This document shows positions 1 through 8,228 of a DNA stretch of 64,000 nt, piece by piece. The translations under genes were made by a program, and so were the position numbers. The number at the start of each line of letters is the position of its first letter. Within the stretch, counting starts at the first letter, position 1. The notes under the pieces were generated by a model. That model was not told the origin of the DNA and ran no database searches. It saw nothing but the letters and a program-made list of their open reading frames with translations. The DNA is from Actinopolyspora erythraea. GTDB lineage: Bacteria > Actinomycetota > Actinomycetes > Mycobacteriales > Pseudonocardiaceae. The stretch covers positions 4,774,001 to 4,838,000 of the forward strand of contig NZ_CP022752.1 of NCBI RefSeq assembly GCF_002263515.1. Direction: 5' to 3'.

Positions 1-792
1 ACCGAGCTCCACCGAACGGGAGTGGGCCGCCTCGACCGCGTCGATCAGGGCCGCCCGCACGCCGTGCTTCTCCAACTCCCGAACGCCGGAGATGGTGGTT
101 CCGGCGGGGGATGTCACCCCCTCGCGCATGATCACCGGGTGGCCCTCCCCCTCGCGCAGCATCGCGGCCGAACCGACGGCGGACTGCACGACCAGCTCGG
201 CGGCCACCGCGCGGGGCAGCCCGAGCAGTATGCCCGCGTCGATCATGGCCTCTACCAGGTAGAAGAAGTAGGCCGGTCCGGAACCGGACAACGCGGTCAC
301 GGCGTCCTGCTGGTTCTCCGGAACCCGCACGACCCGCCCGACGCTGCCGAGCATCCGCTCCACCAGCTCCAGGTGCGACTCGGTGGCGTGGCTGCCCCCG
401 GACACGGCGCTCATCGCCTCGCCGACGAGCATCGGCGTGTTGGGCATCACCCGGACCACGGGTGTTCCGGCGGCGAACCGCCCCTCGAACATCGAGGTCG
501 GCAGCCCCGCGCAGAGGGTGACCACCAGCTTGTCCGGCGTCACGAGGTCGGCCGTCTCGTCCAGCAGCGCCTCGATGTCCTGCGGCTTGACCGAGACGAC
601 CAGCACGTCGGCCCGCCGCACCGCGTCGGGCAGGTCCGTCCCCCGCACGCCGTATCGCTTGGACAGCTCCTCGGCACGCTGCTGGTACCGCTCCGTGAAC
701 AACAGGTCCTCCGGGGAGTACCCCGCGTTGATCAGGCCGGAGAGTAACGACTCCCCGATCTTCCCGGCCCCGAGTACGGCGATCGTCGACAT
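1..792 (-). CDS. proC: Pyrroline-5-carboxylate reductase (3' end outside window)
   Basis: Catalyses the last step of proline synthesis, NAD(P)H-dependent reduction of 1-pyrroline-5-carboxylate, in the cytoplasm. The N-terminus MSTIAVLGAGKIGESLLSG is the Rossmann nucleotide-binding loop (GAGKIG). The central segment has VVRVMPNTP, and the C-terminal half carries the family signature around ALSGSGPAYFFYLVEAM followed by the all-alpha dimerisation domain. The frame stays open to base 1 (264 codons visible), close to the usual ~270 residues, so only a few C-terminal residues are missing. The start is the ATG at 792. It is the last gene of the block collinear with the M. tuberculosis senX3-proC region and lies downstream of the sugar isomerase gene. 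Confidence 0.95.
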   Translation of the reverse strand, partial: MSTIAVLGAGKIGESLLSGLINAGYSPEDLLFTERYQQRAEELSKRYGVRGTDLPDAVRRADVLVVSVKPQDIEALLDETADLVTPDKLVVTLCAGLPTSMFEGRFAAGTPVVRVMPNTPMLVGEAMSAVSGGSHATESHLELVERMLGSVGRVVRVPENQQDAVTALSGSGPAYFFYLVEAMIDAGILLGLPRAVAAELVVQSAVGSAAMLREGEGHPVIMREGVTSPAGTTISGVRELEKHGVRAALIDAVEAAHSRSVELG

Positions 793-903
793 GCGGTCAG
801 GGTGCCAGAACGGGACGACCGGCGAGTCCGTGGCCCGGTCGGCGACCGACCACGGGGCCGCCGGACTCCCCGACCGCAGCCGCGGTCCGCGCGGAGGTCC
901 CGG

Positions 904-1767
904 TCAGAACATCGACTCTGCCTCGCCGGGGTTCTGCCGCAACGGCTCCAGGTGGAGCCTGGCGAACAGCAGCGCCTCGGCCAGCTGCGCGGCGCGCTGG
1001 TCCGCCGTCCTGGCCTTCCTGGTGTTGACCTCGACGATGACCGCTCCGGTGTAGCCCCCCGAGCCCAGGGCGGTGCAGATCTCGGCGCAGGGCTGCGTGC
1101 CGTGCCCGGGCAGCAGGTGCTCGTCCCTGGGAGCCCCCGTGCCGTCCGTGAGGTGGACGTGCACGAGCCGCTCCCCCATGCGGTGCATCAGCTCCACCGG
1201 ATCGACCTGCGCCGCGGCGGCGTGCGAGACGTCCAGGGTGTAGTTGCGGAAACCGACCTCGGTCGGATCGGGGGAGGGCCGGAACGCCGACAGGCCGGAG
1301 GCCCGGCTGCGGCGCAACCGGTCCCAGCTGTTCGGAGGTCGGATCGGGAACATGTTCTCCACCGCGATCCGGATGCCGCTGGCCTCCTCCAGCTCGGAGA
1401 CGAGCTCGGTGAAGTTCTCGGCGTACCTGCGCTGCCAACGGAACGGCGGGTGCACGACGACCGTGGCGGCCCCGAGGTCGCTGGCCGCCACCACGGCCCT
1501 GCGCAGCCGCTCCTCGGGTTCGGAGGACCACACCCGCTGCGTGATCAGCAGACAGGGCGCGTGCACCGCCAGCACCGGCACGCCGTGCCGCTCCGCCAGC
1601 CTGCGCAGCGCCGAGACGTCCTGACTGGTCGCGTCGGCCCAGACCATCACCTCGACACCGTCGTAGCCGAGATCGGCGGCCATCTCGAACGCGGCGCGGA
1701 CCGGCTGCGGCCAGACCGAGGCACTGGAGAGGCCGACCGGAACGGCGGGCCGATGTGGTTCGGACAT
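904..1767 (-). CDS. Sugar phosphate isomerase/epimerase family protein (Rv0498-like)
   Basis: A 287-residue TIM-barrel protein of the AP-endonuclease-2/xylose-isomerase-like superfamily. Family features include VGLSSASVWP at the first strand, LGYDGVEVMVW, VPVLAVHAPCLL, VVVHPPFRWQ and a late metal-site region VHVHLTDGTG. These His, Asp and Glu residues normally bind divalent metal. The substrate is unknown. The ATG at 1767 was chosen over an upstream GTG at 1830 because the mycobacterial homologue starts immediately before the VGLS strand; no strong ribosome site supports either. It lies between the proline-rich membrane protein gene and proC, as in M. tuberculosis Rv0497-Rv0498-proC. Confidence 0.8.
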   Translation of the reverse strand: MSEPHRPAVPVGLSSASVWPQPVRAAFEMAADLGYDGVEVMVWADATSQDVSALRRLAERHGVPVLAVHAPCLLITQRVWSSEPEERLRRAVVAASDLGAATVVVHPPFRWQRRYAENFTELVSELEEASGIRIAVENMFPIRPPNSWDRLRRSRASGLSAFRPSPDPTEVGFRNYTLDVSHAAAAQVDPVELMHRMGERLVHVHLTDGTGAPRDEHLLPGHGTQPCAEICTALGSGGYTGAVIVEVNTRKARTADQRAAQLAEALLFARLHLEPLRQNPGEAESMF

Positions 1768-2066
1768 CACTGGAACCGTTTCACTGCTCGTGTCCGTCAG
1801 GCTCGGCGCTGGCACGGACTGGGTGTACACGGCGTCACCACGGTAGCCGGGAACACCTCGCGGCAGGGGCCCAGTCCGGGCTCCGGGAAGCGGGGCGCCC
1901 CCGGACGCGGGACGGCTGGGCAGCCGACCACGTACCGGCCACCGGTTCCATGATCACCCAGCCCCGGAGCTCCGCCGCCGGCCGGTCACCGACCCGCCCC
2001 GGCCGGAAGTCGGAACCACGTTACGACTCCGGGACGAGCTCCGTCGGGACCGGAACCGACACGCGG

Positions 2067-3497
2067 TCAGTATCCCACCAGCAAGAAGGCCACCGGAGAA
2101 ACGGTGCAGACCAGTCCGACCAGCACGGACAGCAGGATGGTCTGGAGGTCGTCGGTGCGCAGGACCTTCCTCGCCACGAGCACCAGGGCTCCGGTGAAGG
2201 CCAGCGCGGCCGCGAGGGCAGGCAGCGGGAACTCGCTCCACAACCAGCGGAACCCCATCCACACCAGACCACCACCGAGCAGACCGCCCAGCGTCTGCGC
2301 CACCAGGAGGACCCACTCCTTGGCCCTGGAGCGTCCGAGGCCCGCCGCCTCCGGCTCGTCCTCGTCCTCCTCGGCCCGCAGCCCGGTGGGGGGCTGCTCG
2401 GAGACGCGGCCGTCCGGATCCTCGTCGTAGTCCTCCGACTCGGCATAGGGGTCGTCCACCATGCCGGTGTAGAACTCGTCGGAGTCGCCCAGCCCCGCTC
2501 CCACCTCCTCGTAGGGGTCGTAGTGGGCGGTGCCGCGGGAACCGTCCGAAACGGCCGCTCGGGCCTCGGACTCCTCGGAGTCGGCGGGCTCGGTCCCCGC
2601 GGGTACCGGGTACTCCAGCAGCGCGGTCCCGTCACCATCGGTGACCTCCGGGTCGCCGGTGGCCCGCCCGCCGACCGGTGGGAACCGCTCGGTGGCGTCC
2701 TCGGGAACGGACGCCGGGGCCGAGTTCCGCGAAGCGGTTCCGTCCTGCGCCGAAGCGTCCGGGGCGGAGGGCTGGGAGGGGGGTCCCTGCCACTGGGCGG
2801 TCTCCTCCTCGGGCGCGGGGGACTCCTTCCGACTCATGCCGCTGGTTCCGGGGACCCGCACGGGCAGCGCGGGCTGCTGGGCGGTGGTTTCGGCATCCTC
2901 GGCGGGTGGAGCCGGGCTCGCGGCCGCCGGAAGCGACGCGGCGGGAGGTGTCGCGCTGGCCGTCACGTCCTGCTCGGCCGCCGGACCAGCCGGTTGTTCG
3001 CCGGTAGCCGGCGTGGCCCACTGGCCGGGTTCGTCCTCCGGTACCCGTTGCGCGCCGGTTTCGGAGGCCCCGGTTCCGAAGGAGTCCGGCCTGCGGGGCC
3101 CGGCCCCCGAGACGCGCCTGCGCGGTGGCGTCGTGGTGGGCGGCGAGGTCGGCCGCTCGACCGGCGAGCCCGTCGTCGGCGGTTGGGCGGTGGCGGGCTC
3201 CGACGGCGTGGTGGCCGGAGGCGTGGTCGCGGCACCGGGCGCGGCGGTGGCCCCGGCACCGGACGCGGTGCCCTCCCCGGAGGGAGCGGATTCCTCGGTC
3301 TCGGCGGGGTCGACGGGCAGCATCTTTCCGCTGTCCGAGTTCACCCGCTCGATGATCGCCTGCGGAGCCGTTTCGGACGGGTCCTCGGCACGCCTGCGCC
3401 TGCGGCGGGAGCCGCGCTGCCCGCCACCGCCGTGTTCGGCCAGCAGTTCCGCGACGGTGCGCTGGCTCGGGTCACCGGACCCACTGTCCCGACTCAT
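2067..3497 (-). CDS. Proline/serine-rich membrane-anchored protein (Rv0497-like)
   Basis: A 476-residue protein of unknown function. Residues 1-40 contain a short conserved stretch (RTVAELLAEHGGGG followed by an RRRRRRAEDPSE basic patch). This precedes a ~300-residue low-complexity Pro/Ala/Thr/Ser/Glu-rich region that is probably disordered, then an acidic stretch, and finally two or three hydrophobic helices in the last ~90 residues (VLLVAQTLGGLLGGGLVWMG and onward). This layout, with a cytoplasmic disordered arm and C-terminal membrane anchor, matches the mycobacterial gene next to ppx1. The ATG at 3497 is preceded by GGTGGAG, so it is preferred over the longer in-frame start at 3539. The low-complexity arm is much longer than in the ~310-residue mycobacterial homologue. 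Confidence 0.75.
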   Translation of the reverse strand: MSRDSGSGDPSQRTVAELLAEHGGGGQRGSRRRRRRAEDPSETAPQAIIERVNSDSGKMLPVDPAETEESAPSGEGTASGAGATAAPGAATTPPATTPSEPATAQPPTTGSPVERPTSPPTTTPPRRRVSGAGPRRPDSFGTGASETGAQRVPEDEPGQWATPATGEQPAGPAAEQDVTASATPPAASLPAAASPAPPAEDAETTAQQPALPVRVPGTSGMSRKESPAPEEETAQWQGPPSQPSAPDASAQDGTASRNSAPASVPEDATERFPPVGGRATGDPEVTDGDGTALLEYPVPAGTEPADSEESEARAAVSDGSRGTAHYDPYEEVGAGLGDSDEFYTGMVDDPYAESEDYDEDPDGRVSEQPPTGLRAEEDEDEPEAAGLGRSRAKEWVLLVAQTLGGLLGGGLVWMGFRWLWSEFPLPALAAALAFTGALVLVARKVLRTDDLQTILLSVLVGLVCTVSPVAFLLVGY

Positions 3498-3557
3498 CGA
3501 CTCCACCGTGCCCCGTGCTAGATCTCGCGTCCAGTTCACTCCGCGATCGCGCGGCCG

Positions 3558-4547
3558 TCACCCAGTATCGCCCGTAGCTGTCGGTGACGGCGTCGCCAGC
3601 CCATCATCCGATTGCTCCACGCCGTTCACGTGATCGAGACGGCGCAGGATCACACCCTCGCGCAGCGCCCACGGGCAGATGTCGAGTTCGCGCAGCGACA
3701 TGCCGTTCATGGCCGCCTCCGCCACGAGTCCACCGCTGACCAGCTGGTGGGCCCGGGAGCCGCTGACCCCGTCCAGCGAGGCGAGGTCCCGCGCGGAGAT
3801 CCTGGTGATGAACGCCAGCAGCTGCCGCAGCGCGGTGTCGGTGAGCGTGCGCCGCACCCTCGGCCCCGCCGAGGGGGGCGCGGCGCCGGCCAGCCGGGCG
3901 AGCGAGCGGAAGGTCTTGGACGTCGCGGCCACCTTGTCCGGAGCACCGAACGCCGCGAACCGCTCGACGGTCTCCGAAAGCTGTTCGGACAACCAGTTCC
4001 GGAGTCGCTTCACCTCCTCGCGGCCGGGCGGATCCCCGCTCAGCCCGGTACGCGCCACGTGCCCGGCGCCGAGCGGAAGCGAGACGGCGATGTCGGGCTG
4101 CTCGTCGATGCCGAGCGCCATCTCCAACGAACCGCCGCCGATGTCGAGCAGCAGCAGGTTGCCCGCCGACCAGCCGTACCAGCGTCGCGCGGCCAGGAAC
4201 GTCAGCCTGGCCTCCTGCTCGCCGGACAACACCTCCAGCCGAACGCCGGTCCGCTCGCGCACGCGGTCGAGCACGGCCGCGGCGTTGTCCGCCTGGCGGA
4301 TCGCGGAGGTCGCGAACGCCATGAGCTCGGCGCACCCGAGGCCGCGAGCCGAGTCCCGCGCCGCAGCCACGGTCCGGACCAGCTCCTCGACGTCGGGCTC
4401 GGTGAGCGAACCGTTGGCACCGATCCGTTCGGAAAGACGCAGCACCGACTTCTCGGACGTCATCGGGGTGGGATGCGCACCCGGGTGCGCATCCACCACC
4501 AGTAAGTGGACGGTATTGGACCCCACGTCGAGCACCCCTAGGCGCAT
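3558..4547 (-). CDS. ppx: Ppx/GppA family exopolyphosphatase
   Basis: A 329-residue member of the sugar-kinase/HSP70/actin-fold Ppx/GppA phosphatase family, which hydrolyses polyphosphate or pppGpp from the end. The N-terminal phosphate loop is MRLGVLDVGSNTVHLLVVDA. A second phosphate-binding loop, LLLDIGGGSLEMALG, lies near residue 145, and ATSAIRQADN near residue 90 completes the family pattern. The length equals the short actinobacterial Ppx1 type, without the C-terminal HD domain. The ATG at 4547 begins the conserved MRLGVLD block. It follows the SenX3-RegX3 genes on the same strand, separated by ~600 bp containing a hairpin repeat. The pairing suggests a role in phosphate/polyphosphate homeostasis (inference). 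Confidence 0.9.
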   Translation of the reverse strand: MRLGVLDVGSNTVHLLVVDAHPGAHPTPMTSEKSVLRLSERIGANGSLTEPDVEELVRTVAAARDSARGLGCAELMAFATSAIRQADNAAAVLDRVRERTGVRLEVLSGEQEARLTFLAARRWYGWSAGNLLLLDIGGGSLEMALGIDEQPDIAVSLPLGAGHVARTGLSGDPPGREEVKRLRNWLSEQLSETVERFAAFGAPDKVAATSKTFRSLARLAGAAPPSAGPRVRRTLTDTALRQLLAFITRISARDLASLDGVSGSRAHQLVSGGLVAEAAMNGMSLRELDICPWALREGVILRRLDHVNGVEQSDDGLATPSPTATGDTG

Positions 4548-4984
4548 GACGGCCAACCTACCGCGTGTGAGGGGATCACGGGTGCGTGGTGTGGCGGACC
4601 CACCAGGATTTCCCGGCACCGACCGACGACCGGCGGCCACTCCGCGCACCCGTTACCGCCCGAGCCCCCGCCTGGTGACGCGCCCCGAGTTCCGACGTGC
4701 GGCGGCGCTTTCCCAGGCGTGTTCCAGGGGTGCGTGCGAGACTTCGGTGTGGCTTGACCAGGGGGTCTCGTGAGGGCGCTTGATCGGGTTTGTTGCCGGC
4801 AGGTCGGGACTGCCAGATGGGCGGCCAGCCCGTGCGCCCTCGCTCCAGGTCAAGCCACTCCGGCGCGCACCGGTTGAGGCCGCCCGCGAAATCGGCGCTC
4901 CGATGGACCACGGGTCCAGTGCCGAACCCCGAGCACCCTCGCGGCCCGAACTCCCACCACTCACGCAAACCGAACCCCACCACG
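4548..4984. other. Non-coding spacer between ppx and hairpin repeat A
   Basis: About 440 bp separate the ppx start from the hairpin repeat that follows regX3. No reading frame here has a convincing start, ribosome site or recognisable protein. Short stretches near the right end (CCCGAACTCCCACCAC, AACCGAACCCCACCACG) resemble sequence flanking the repeat copies at 13,640 and 63,370, so part of this spacer may belong to the repeat unit. Confidence 0.4.
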
Positions 4985-5107
4985 CCCGCAGTCGGCACCG
5001 CCGCGGGTTCTCCCGTGGTGCTCTCGCGAGGAGGGCCCGACGTTGTGTAGGCCGCGCTACCCGATGTCGGGCCTGGCCGCAGCGAGAGCACCACGAGAGG
5101 TTCCGCC
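4985..5107 (+). repeat. Dispersed long-hairpin repeat, copy A
   Basis: A ~123-bp element. The outer arms CGTGGTGCTCTCGC (5014-5027) and GCGAGAGCACCACG (5082-5095) are perfect 14-bp inverted repeats. Inside them GGCCCGAC (5034-5041) pairs with GTCGGGCC (5066-5073), and GTAG/CTAC pairs around the apex. The same unit recurs at 63,375-63,496 (same orientation) and 13,518-13,637 (inverted), with fragments at 39,504 and 55,347. It encodes no protein. Here it lies just downstream of regX3 on the transcribed strand and could act as a 3' structure or terminator for senX3-regX3. Confidence 0.8.
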
Positions 5108-5150
5108 GACAAACCAGCTATAAAACCCGGGGCACCCGCTCGCGGACCTC

Positions 5151-5837
5151 CTATGTTTCGAACTTGTACCCGAGCCCGCGCACCGTCAGTAAGTACTTGG
5201 GCTCGGTGGGATCCGGCTCGATCTTGGCCCGCAGCCGCTTGATGTGCACGTCGAGCGTCTTGGTGTCGCCGACGTAGTCGGCTCCCCAGACCCGGTCGAT
5301 CAGCTGCGCCCGGGTCAGCACCCGCCCGACGTTGCGCAGCAGGTACTCCAGCAGGTCGAACTCCTTGAGCGGCAGCCCGACCTCTTCGCCCGAAACGGTG
5401 ACGACGTGGCGTTCCACGTCCATCCGCACCGGCCCCGCCTCCAGGGTCTGCCCCGGCTGGGCCGGTTCCTCGCTCTCCCCGCCGCGCCGCAGCACCGCCC
5501 GCACCCTGGCGATGAGCTCCCGCGCCGAGTAGGGCTTGGTCACGTAGTCGTCGGCACCCAGCTCCAGCCCCACGACCTTGTCGATCTCGGCGTCCCTGGC
5601 CGTGACCATGATGACCGGGACCGAGGAACGCTGCCGGATCTCCTTGCACACGTCCGTACCGCTCATCCCGGGAAGCATCAGGTCGAGCAGCACGATGTCG
5701 GCTCCGTTGCGATCGAAATCCTCCAGGGCCTGCTGGCCCGTGGTGGCCACGGATGCGGTGAATCCCTCCTTGCGGAGCATGAAAGCCATCGGGTCGGCGA
5801 AGGACTCCTCGTCCTCCACGATCAGCACCCTGGTCAC
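5151..5837 (-). CDS. regX3: Two-component response regulator RegX3 (OmpR family)
   Basis: A 228-residue response regulator paired with SenX3. The receiver domain (1-115) starts MTRVLIVEDEESF, with acidic pocket E8/D9, phospho-acceptor D52 in LLDLMLPGMSG, and K101 in DYVTKPYSARELIARV. The C-terminal winged helix (~130-228) contains EFDLLEYLLRN, TRAQLIDRVWG, TLDVHIKRLRAK and the closing LLTVRGLGYKFE wing. In actinobacteria this pair controls phosphate-responsive genes. Its start overlaps the end of senX3 by four bases, implying translational coupling. Repeat A follows 44 bp after the stop. Candidate direct repeats of the type bound by PhoP/RegX3 regulators occur upstream of senX3 and of the phytase gene in this window (inference). 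Confidence 0.95.
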   Translation of the reverse strand: MTRVLIVEDEESFADPMAFMLRKEGFTASVATTGQQALEDFDRNGADIVLLDLMLPGMSGTDVCKEIRQRSSVPVIMVTARDAEIDKVVGLELGADDYVTKPYSARELIARVRAVLRRGGESEEPAQPGQTLEAGPVRMDVERHVVTVSGEEVGLPLKEFDLLEYLLRNVGRVLTRAQLIDRVWGADYVGDTKTLDVHIKRLRAKIEPDPTEPKYLLTVRGLGYKFET

Positions 5838-7129
5838 CGGACTCCTCCCGTTTCGACGGTTCGCGCCCCCTGCGCACCGCGCTCCGCGCGGTCCTCGGTA
5901 TCGCCCTCGGGGTCGTCCTCCCGGGCCGGCGCGCTTTCAGTGGTTCGGGCGGCCCCGTTCCCCGGGGATCTGGGCACCCGCAGCGTGAAGGTGGAGCCGG
6001 TCCCCGGCTTGCTCCACACCTTGACCTCACCGCCGTGGTTGGCGGCTACGTGCTTGACGATGGCCAGGCCCAGCCCGGTACCGCCCGTTGCCCTGGAACG
6101 TGCCCGGTCCACCCGGTAGAAACGCTCGAACACGCGCTCCTGGTCCGCGGGATCGATGCCGATGCCGCGGTCGGTGACCGCGATCTCCACGTAGCCGTCC
6201 CGGAACCGCCTGCTGACCGAGACCGGGCTGGCGTCGGGCGAGTAGGAGACGGCGTTGTCGATCAGGTTGCTCAACGCGGTGACCAGCAGCGTGCGGTCGC
6301 CCTCCAGGCACAGCCCGCTCGCCTCGTCCAGCGTGATCTCGATACCGGCCGACTCCGCGGCCATCCTGCAACGGCCGAGGGCCTCCTCGACCACGTCGTC
6401 GACGTCGACGCTGGAGAGCTCGGGCAACGGTTCGGCGCCCTGCAGCCTGGACAGGGCTATGAGCTCGGAGACCAGCGTACCGAGCCTGGTCGACTCGTGC
6501 AGGATCTTGTTCGAGAACCGCCTGACCTCCTCGGGGTCGTCGGCGGCGTCCAGCACGGCCTCGGCCAGCAGCGCCAGCGCGCCCACGGGGGTCTTGAGCT
6601 CGTGGCTGACGTTGGCGACGAAGTCACGGCGGGTTTCCTCCAGCCGTACCGCCTCGGACTCGTCGGCGGCGTCCACCACGGTGAACCCGTCGCCCAGCGG
6701 GCGAACCTCCCCGAGCACGGCGGCCGGGGAACGCCCGTGGGGTTCGTCGCGGTTGAGCGGGGAGAGGTCCACCGGGACCGGCTTGCCCGTCTTCAGCGCC
6801 TGCTCGGAGGCCTTGCGGGCACGTGTGTCGGGACGGTTGTCCCTGACGAAGCCGAGCTCGTCGGCACGTGGGTTGTGCACCACGACGTCGCCGAAGCTGT
6901 TGAGCACGACGATCCCGTTGCTGCTGGTGTGCACCAAACGCTGGAGCAGTTCCGCGACTGTCGGCCCCGTCGGCCGGGTGCGTCGGGAACGCCCGTTGGC
7001 CGCGGCGAGGCGATACCCCGCCACCAAGCCCAGCGCCAGCACGCCGATCAACAGGGCGCTATAGCCCAATGCGGTCACAACCGCATCGTAAGCAAGGCGG
7101 GGCAGGGGTGGGCCATAGTATTCGGCCAT
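5834..7129 (-). CDS. senX3: Sensor histidine kinase SenX3
   Basis: A 431-residue sensor kinase that phosphorylates RegX3. One hydrophobic helix (about 17-40) anchors it. A PAS-like domain follows (VHTSSNGIVVLNSFGDVVVH, about 65-150), then the dimerisation/phospho-acceptor helix with H176 in FVANVSHELKTPVG. The catalytic domain has an N box (LSNLIDNAVSYSPD), a DRGIGIDP motif and GTGLGLAIVKHVAANHGG. A disordered Ala/Glu/Thr-rich tail follows LRVPRSPG. In mycobacteria SenX3 has two closely spaced membrane segments; only one is evident here. The gene is first in the operon, and its upstream region contains a perfect 15-bp inverted repeat that also holds 11-bp-spaced CTTCACT repeats. Confidence 0.95.
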   Translation of the reverse strand: MAEYYGPPLPRLAYDAVVTALGYSALLIGVLALGLVAGYRLAAANGRSRRTRPTGPTVAELLQRLVHTSSNGIVVLNSFGDVVVHNPRADELGFVRDNRPDTRARKASEQALKTGKPVPVDLSPLNRDEPHGRSPAAVLGEVRPLGDGFTVVDAADESEAVRLEETRRDFVANVSHELKTPVGALALLAEAVLDAADDPEEVRRFSNKILHESTRLGTLVSELIALSRLQGAEPLPELSSVDVDDVVEEALGRCRMAAESAGIEITLDEASGLCLEGDRTLLVTALSNLIDNAVSYSPDASPVSVSRRFRDGYVEIAVTDRGIGIDPADQERVFERFYRVDRARSRATGGTGLGLAIVKHVAANHGGEVKVWSKPGTGSTFTLRVPRSPGNGAARTTESAPAREDDPEGDTEDRAERGAQGARTVETGGVR

Positions 7130-7478
7130 TCAGTGACGCCTCTGACACTCGAAAGTGAAGTTCTTCACTCCTGCTTCACTTTCGAGTGACCAGGGGTTCA
7201 ACGAACCGACACCGGGCGTGGCGATCAGTGACATCGCGCGACCCCGCTTCGTCACCCGCTCCGCGCACCTCCCCGACGGAGCGAGCGAGGTCCCCCGGAG
7301 CGGACCGGGAGCCGGACCACGGCTCCCACGGCGCCCGGCAGCCCTCGGAAACAGCCCGGAACCCCGGGCCATCGGACGAGACCGGTCACCGGCACCGTGG
7401 GGTGCCCGCCGCCGGGGCGGCGTCGAGACCACCGACAGCGGGCACCGGGCGTTCCGCTCGCCCAGCGAACCGCCGGAG
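7130..7478. other. senX3 upstream region, no gene
   Basis: About 350 bp between the gpm stop and the senX3 start. The first 60 bp next to senX3 hold the inverted repeat described separately. The rest is GC-rich sequence with short imperfect inversions (for example CGCTCC...GGAGCG near 7258-7284) that could serve as a gpm terminator. No credible reading frame was seen. Confidence 0.4.
7146..7188. promoter_or_regulatory. Inverted repeat with Pho-box-like 11-bp direct repeats before senX3
   Basis: CACTCGAAAGTGAAG (7146-7160) and CTTCACTTTCGAGTG (7174-7188) form a perfect 15-bp inverted repeat around a 13-nt centre. Within it CTTCACTCCTG (7163-7173) and CTTCACTTTCG (7174-7184) are consecutive 11-mers sharing CTTCACT, close to the GTTCACC core of Streptomyces PhoP boxes. 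The site ends 17 bp upstream of the senX3 ATG, so an autoregulatory operator or leader hairpin is likely. The assignment to RegX3 is inference. Confidence 0.55.
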
Positions 7479-8228
7479 TCAGCGCCCCTGGCTCGCCACC
7501 GAGGCGGCCGCCCGCTCGGCCGCCTTCGGGTCCAGATAGGTGCCGCCGGGGTTCTCCGGCCGGAGGTTCTCGTCCAGGTCGTAGCGCAGCGGGATGCCGG
7601 TGGGGATGTTGAGCGTCGCGATGTCCTGGTCGGAGATCCCGTCCAGGTGCTTGACCATGGCCCGCAGCGAGTTGCCGTGCGCGGCGAGGAGAACCGTCCG
7701 GCCCGCCCGCAGGTCGGGGACCACCGAGGACTCCCAGTACGGCAGCAGCCGCGCCACCACGTCCTTGAGGCACTCGGTGCGGGGCATCTCCTCGCCCAGG
7801 TCGGCGTAGCGCGGGTCACCCTCCTGGCTGTACGGATCGCCCGGGTCGATCTCGGGGGGCGGCGTGTCGTACGAACGGCGCCAGAGCATGAACTGCTCCT
7901 CGCCGTAGGTGTCCATGGTCTGTTTCTTGTTCTTGCCCTGCAGCGCGCCGTAGTGCCGCTCGTTGAGTCGCCAGTGCCTGCGCACGGGGATCCAGTGGCG
8001 CTCGGCGACGTCCAGCGAGATGTTGGCGGTGCTGATGGCGCGGCGCAGCAGCGAGGTGTGCAACACGTCCGGCAGCAGTCCTGAGGCGGCGAGCAGCTCG
8101 CCGCCGCGACGCGCCTCGGCTTCGCCGTCCTCCGACAGCGGAACGTCCACCCAGCCGGTGAACAGGTTCTGCGCGTTCCAGGTGCTCTCACCGTGGCGGA
8201 GCAGTACAAGAGTCCCGACAGCAGTCAT
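7479..8228 (-). CDS. gpmA: 2,3-bisphosphoglycerate-dependent phosphoglycerate mutase
   Basis: A 249-residue cofactor-dependent mutase interconverting 3- and 2-phosphoglycerate in glycolysis and gluconeogenesis. The catalytic phospho-histidine is H12 in [46 protein letters not shown], and the second catalytic His in [16 protein letters not shown] complete the family signature. Length and ends match the family. It lies upstream of senX3 on the same strand, as gpm1-senX3 do in mycobacteria. The LysE-type gene found between ybjN and gpm1 in M. tuberculosis is absent here and replaced by ~750 bp without a gene. Confidence 0.96.
   Translation of the reverse strand: MTAVGTLVLLRHGESTWNAQNLFTGWVDVPLSEDGEAEARRGGELLAASGLLPDVLHTSLLRRAISTANISLDVAERHWIPVRRHWRLNERHYGALQGKNKKQTMDTYGEEQFMLWRRSYDTPPPEIDPGDPYSQEGDPRYADLGEEMPRTECLKDVVARLLPYWESSVVPDLRAGRTVLLAAHGNSLRAMVKHLDGISDQDIATLNIPTGIPLRYDLDENLRPENPGGTYLDPKAAERAAASVASQGR

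Noticed and set aside
2021..2638. 205-codon minus-strand frame inside the proline-rich protein gene
   Set aside because: It is a Pro/Thr/Arg-rich shadow of the 2067-3497 gene in another frame, typical of high-GC DNA.
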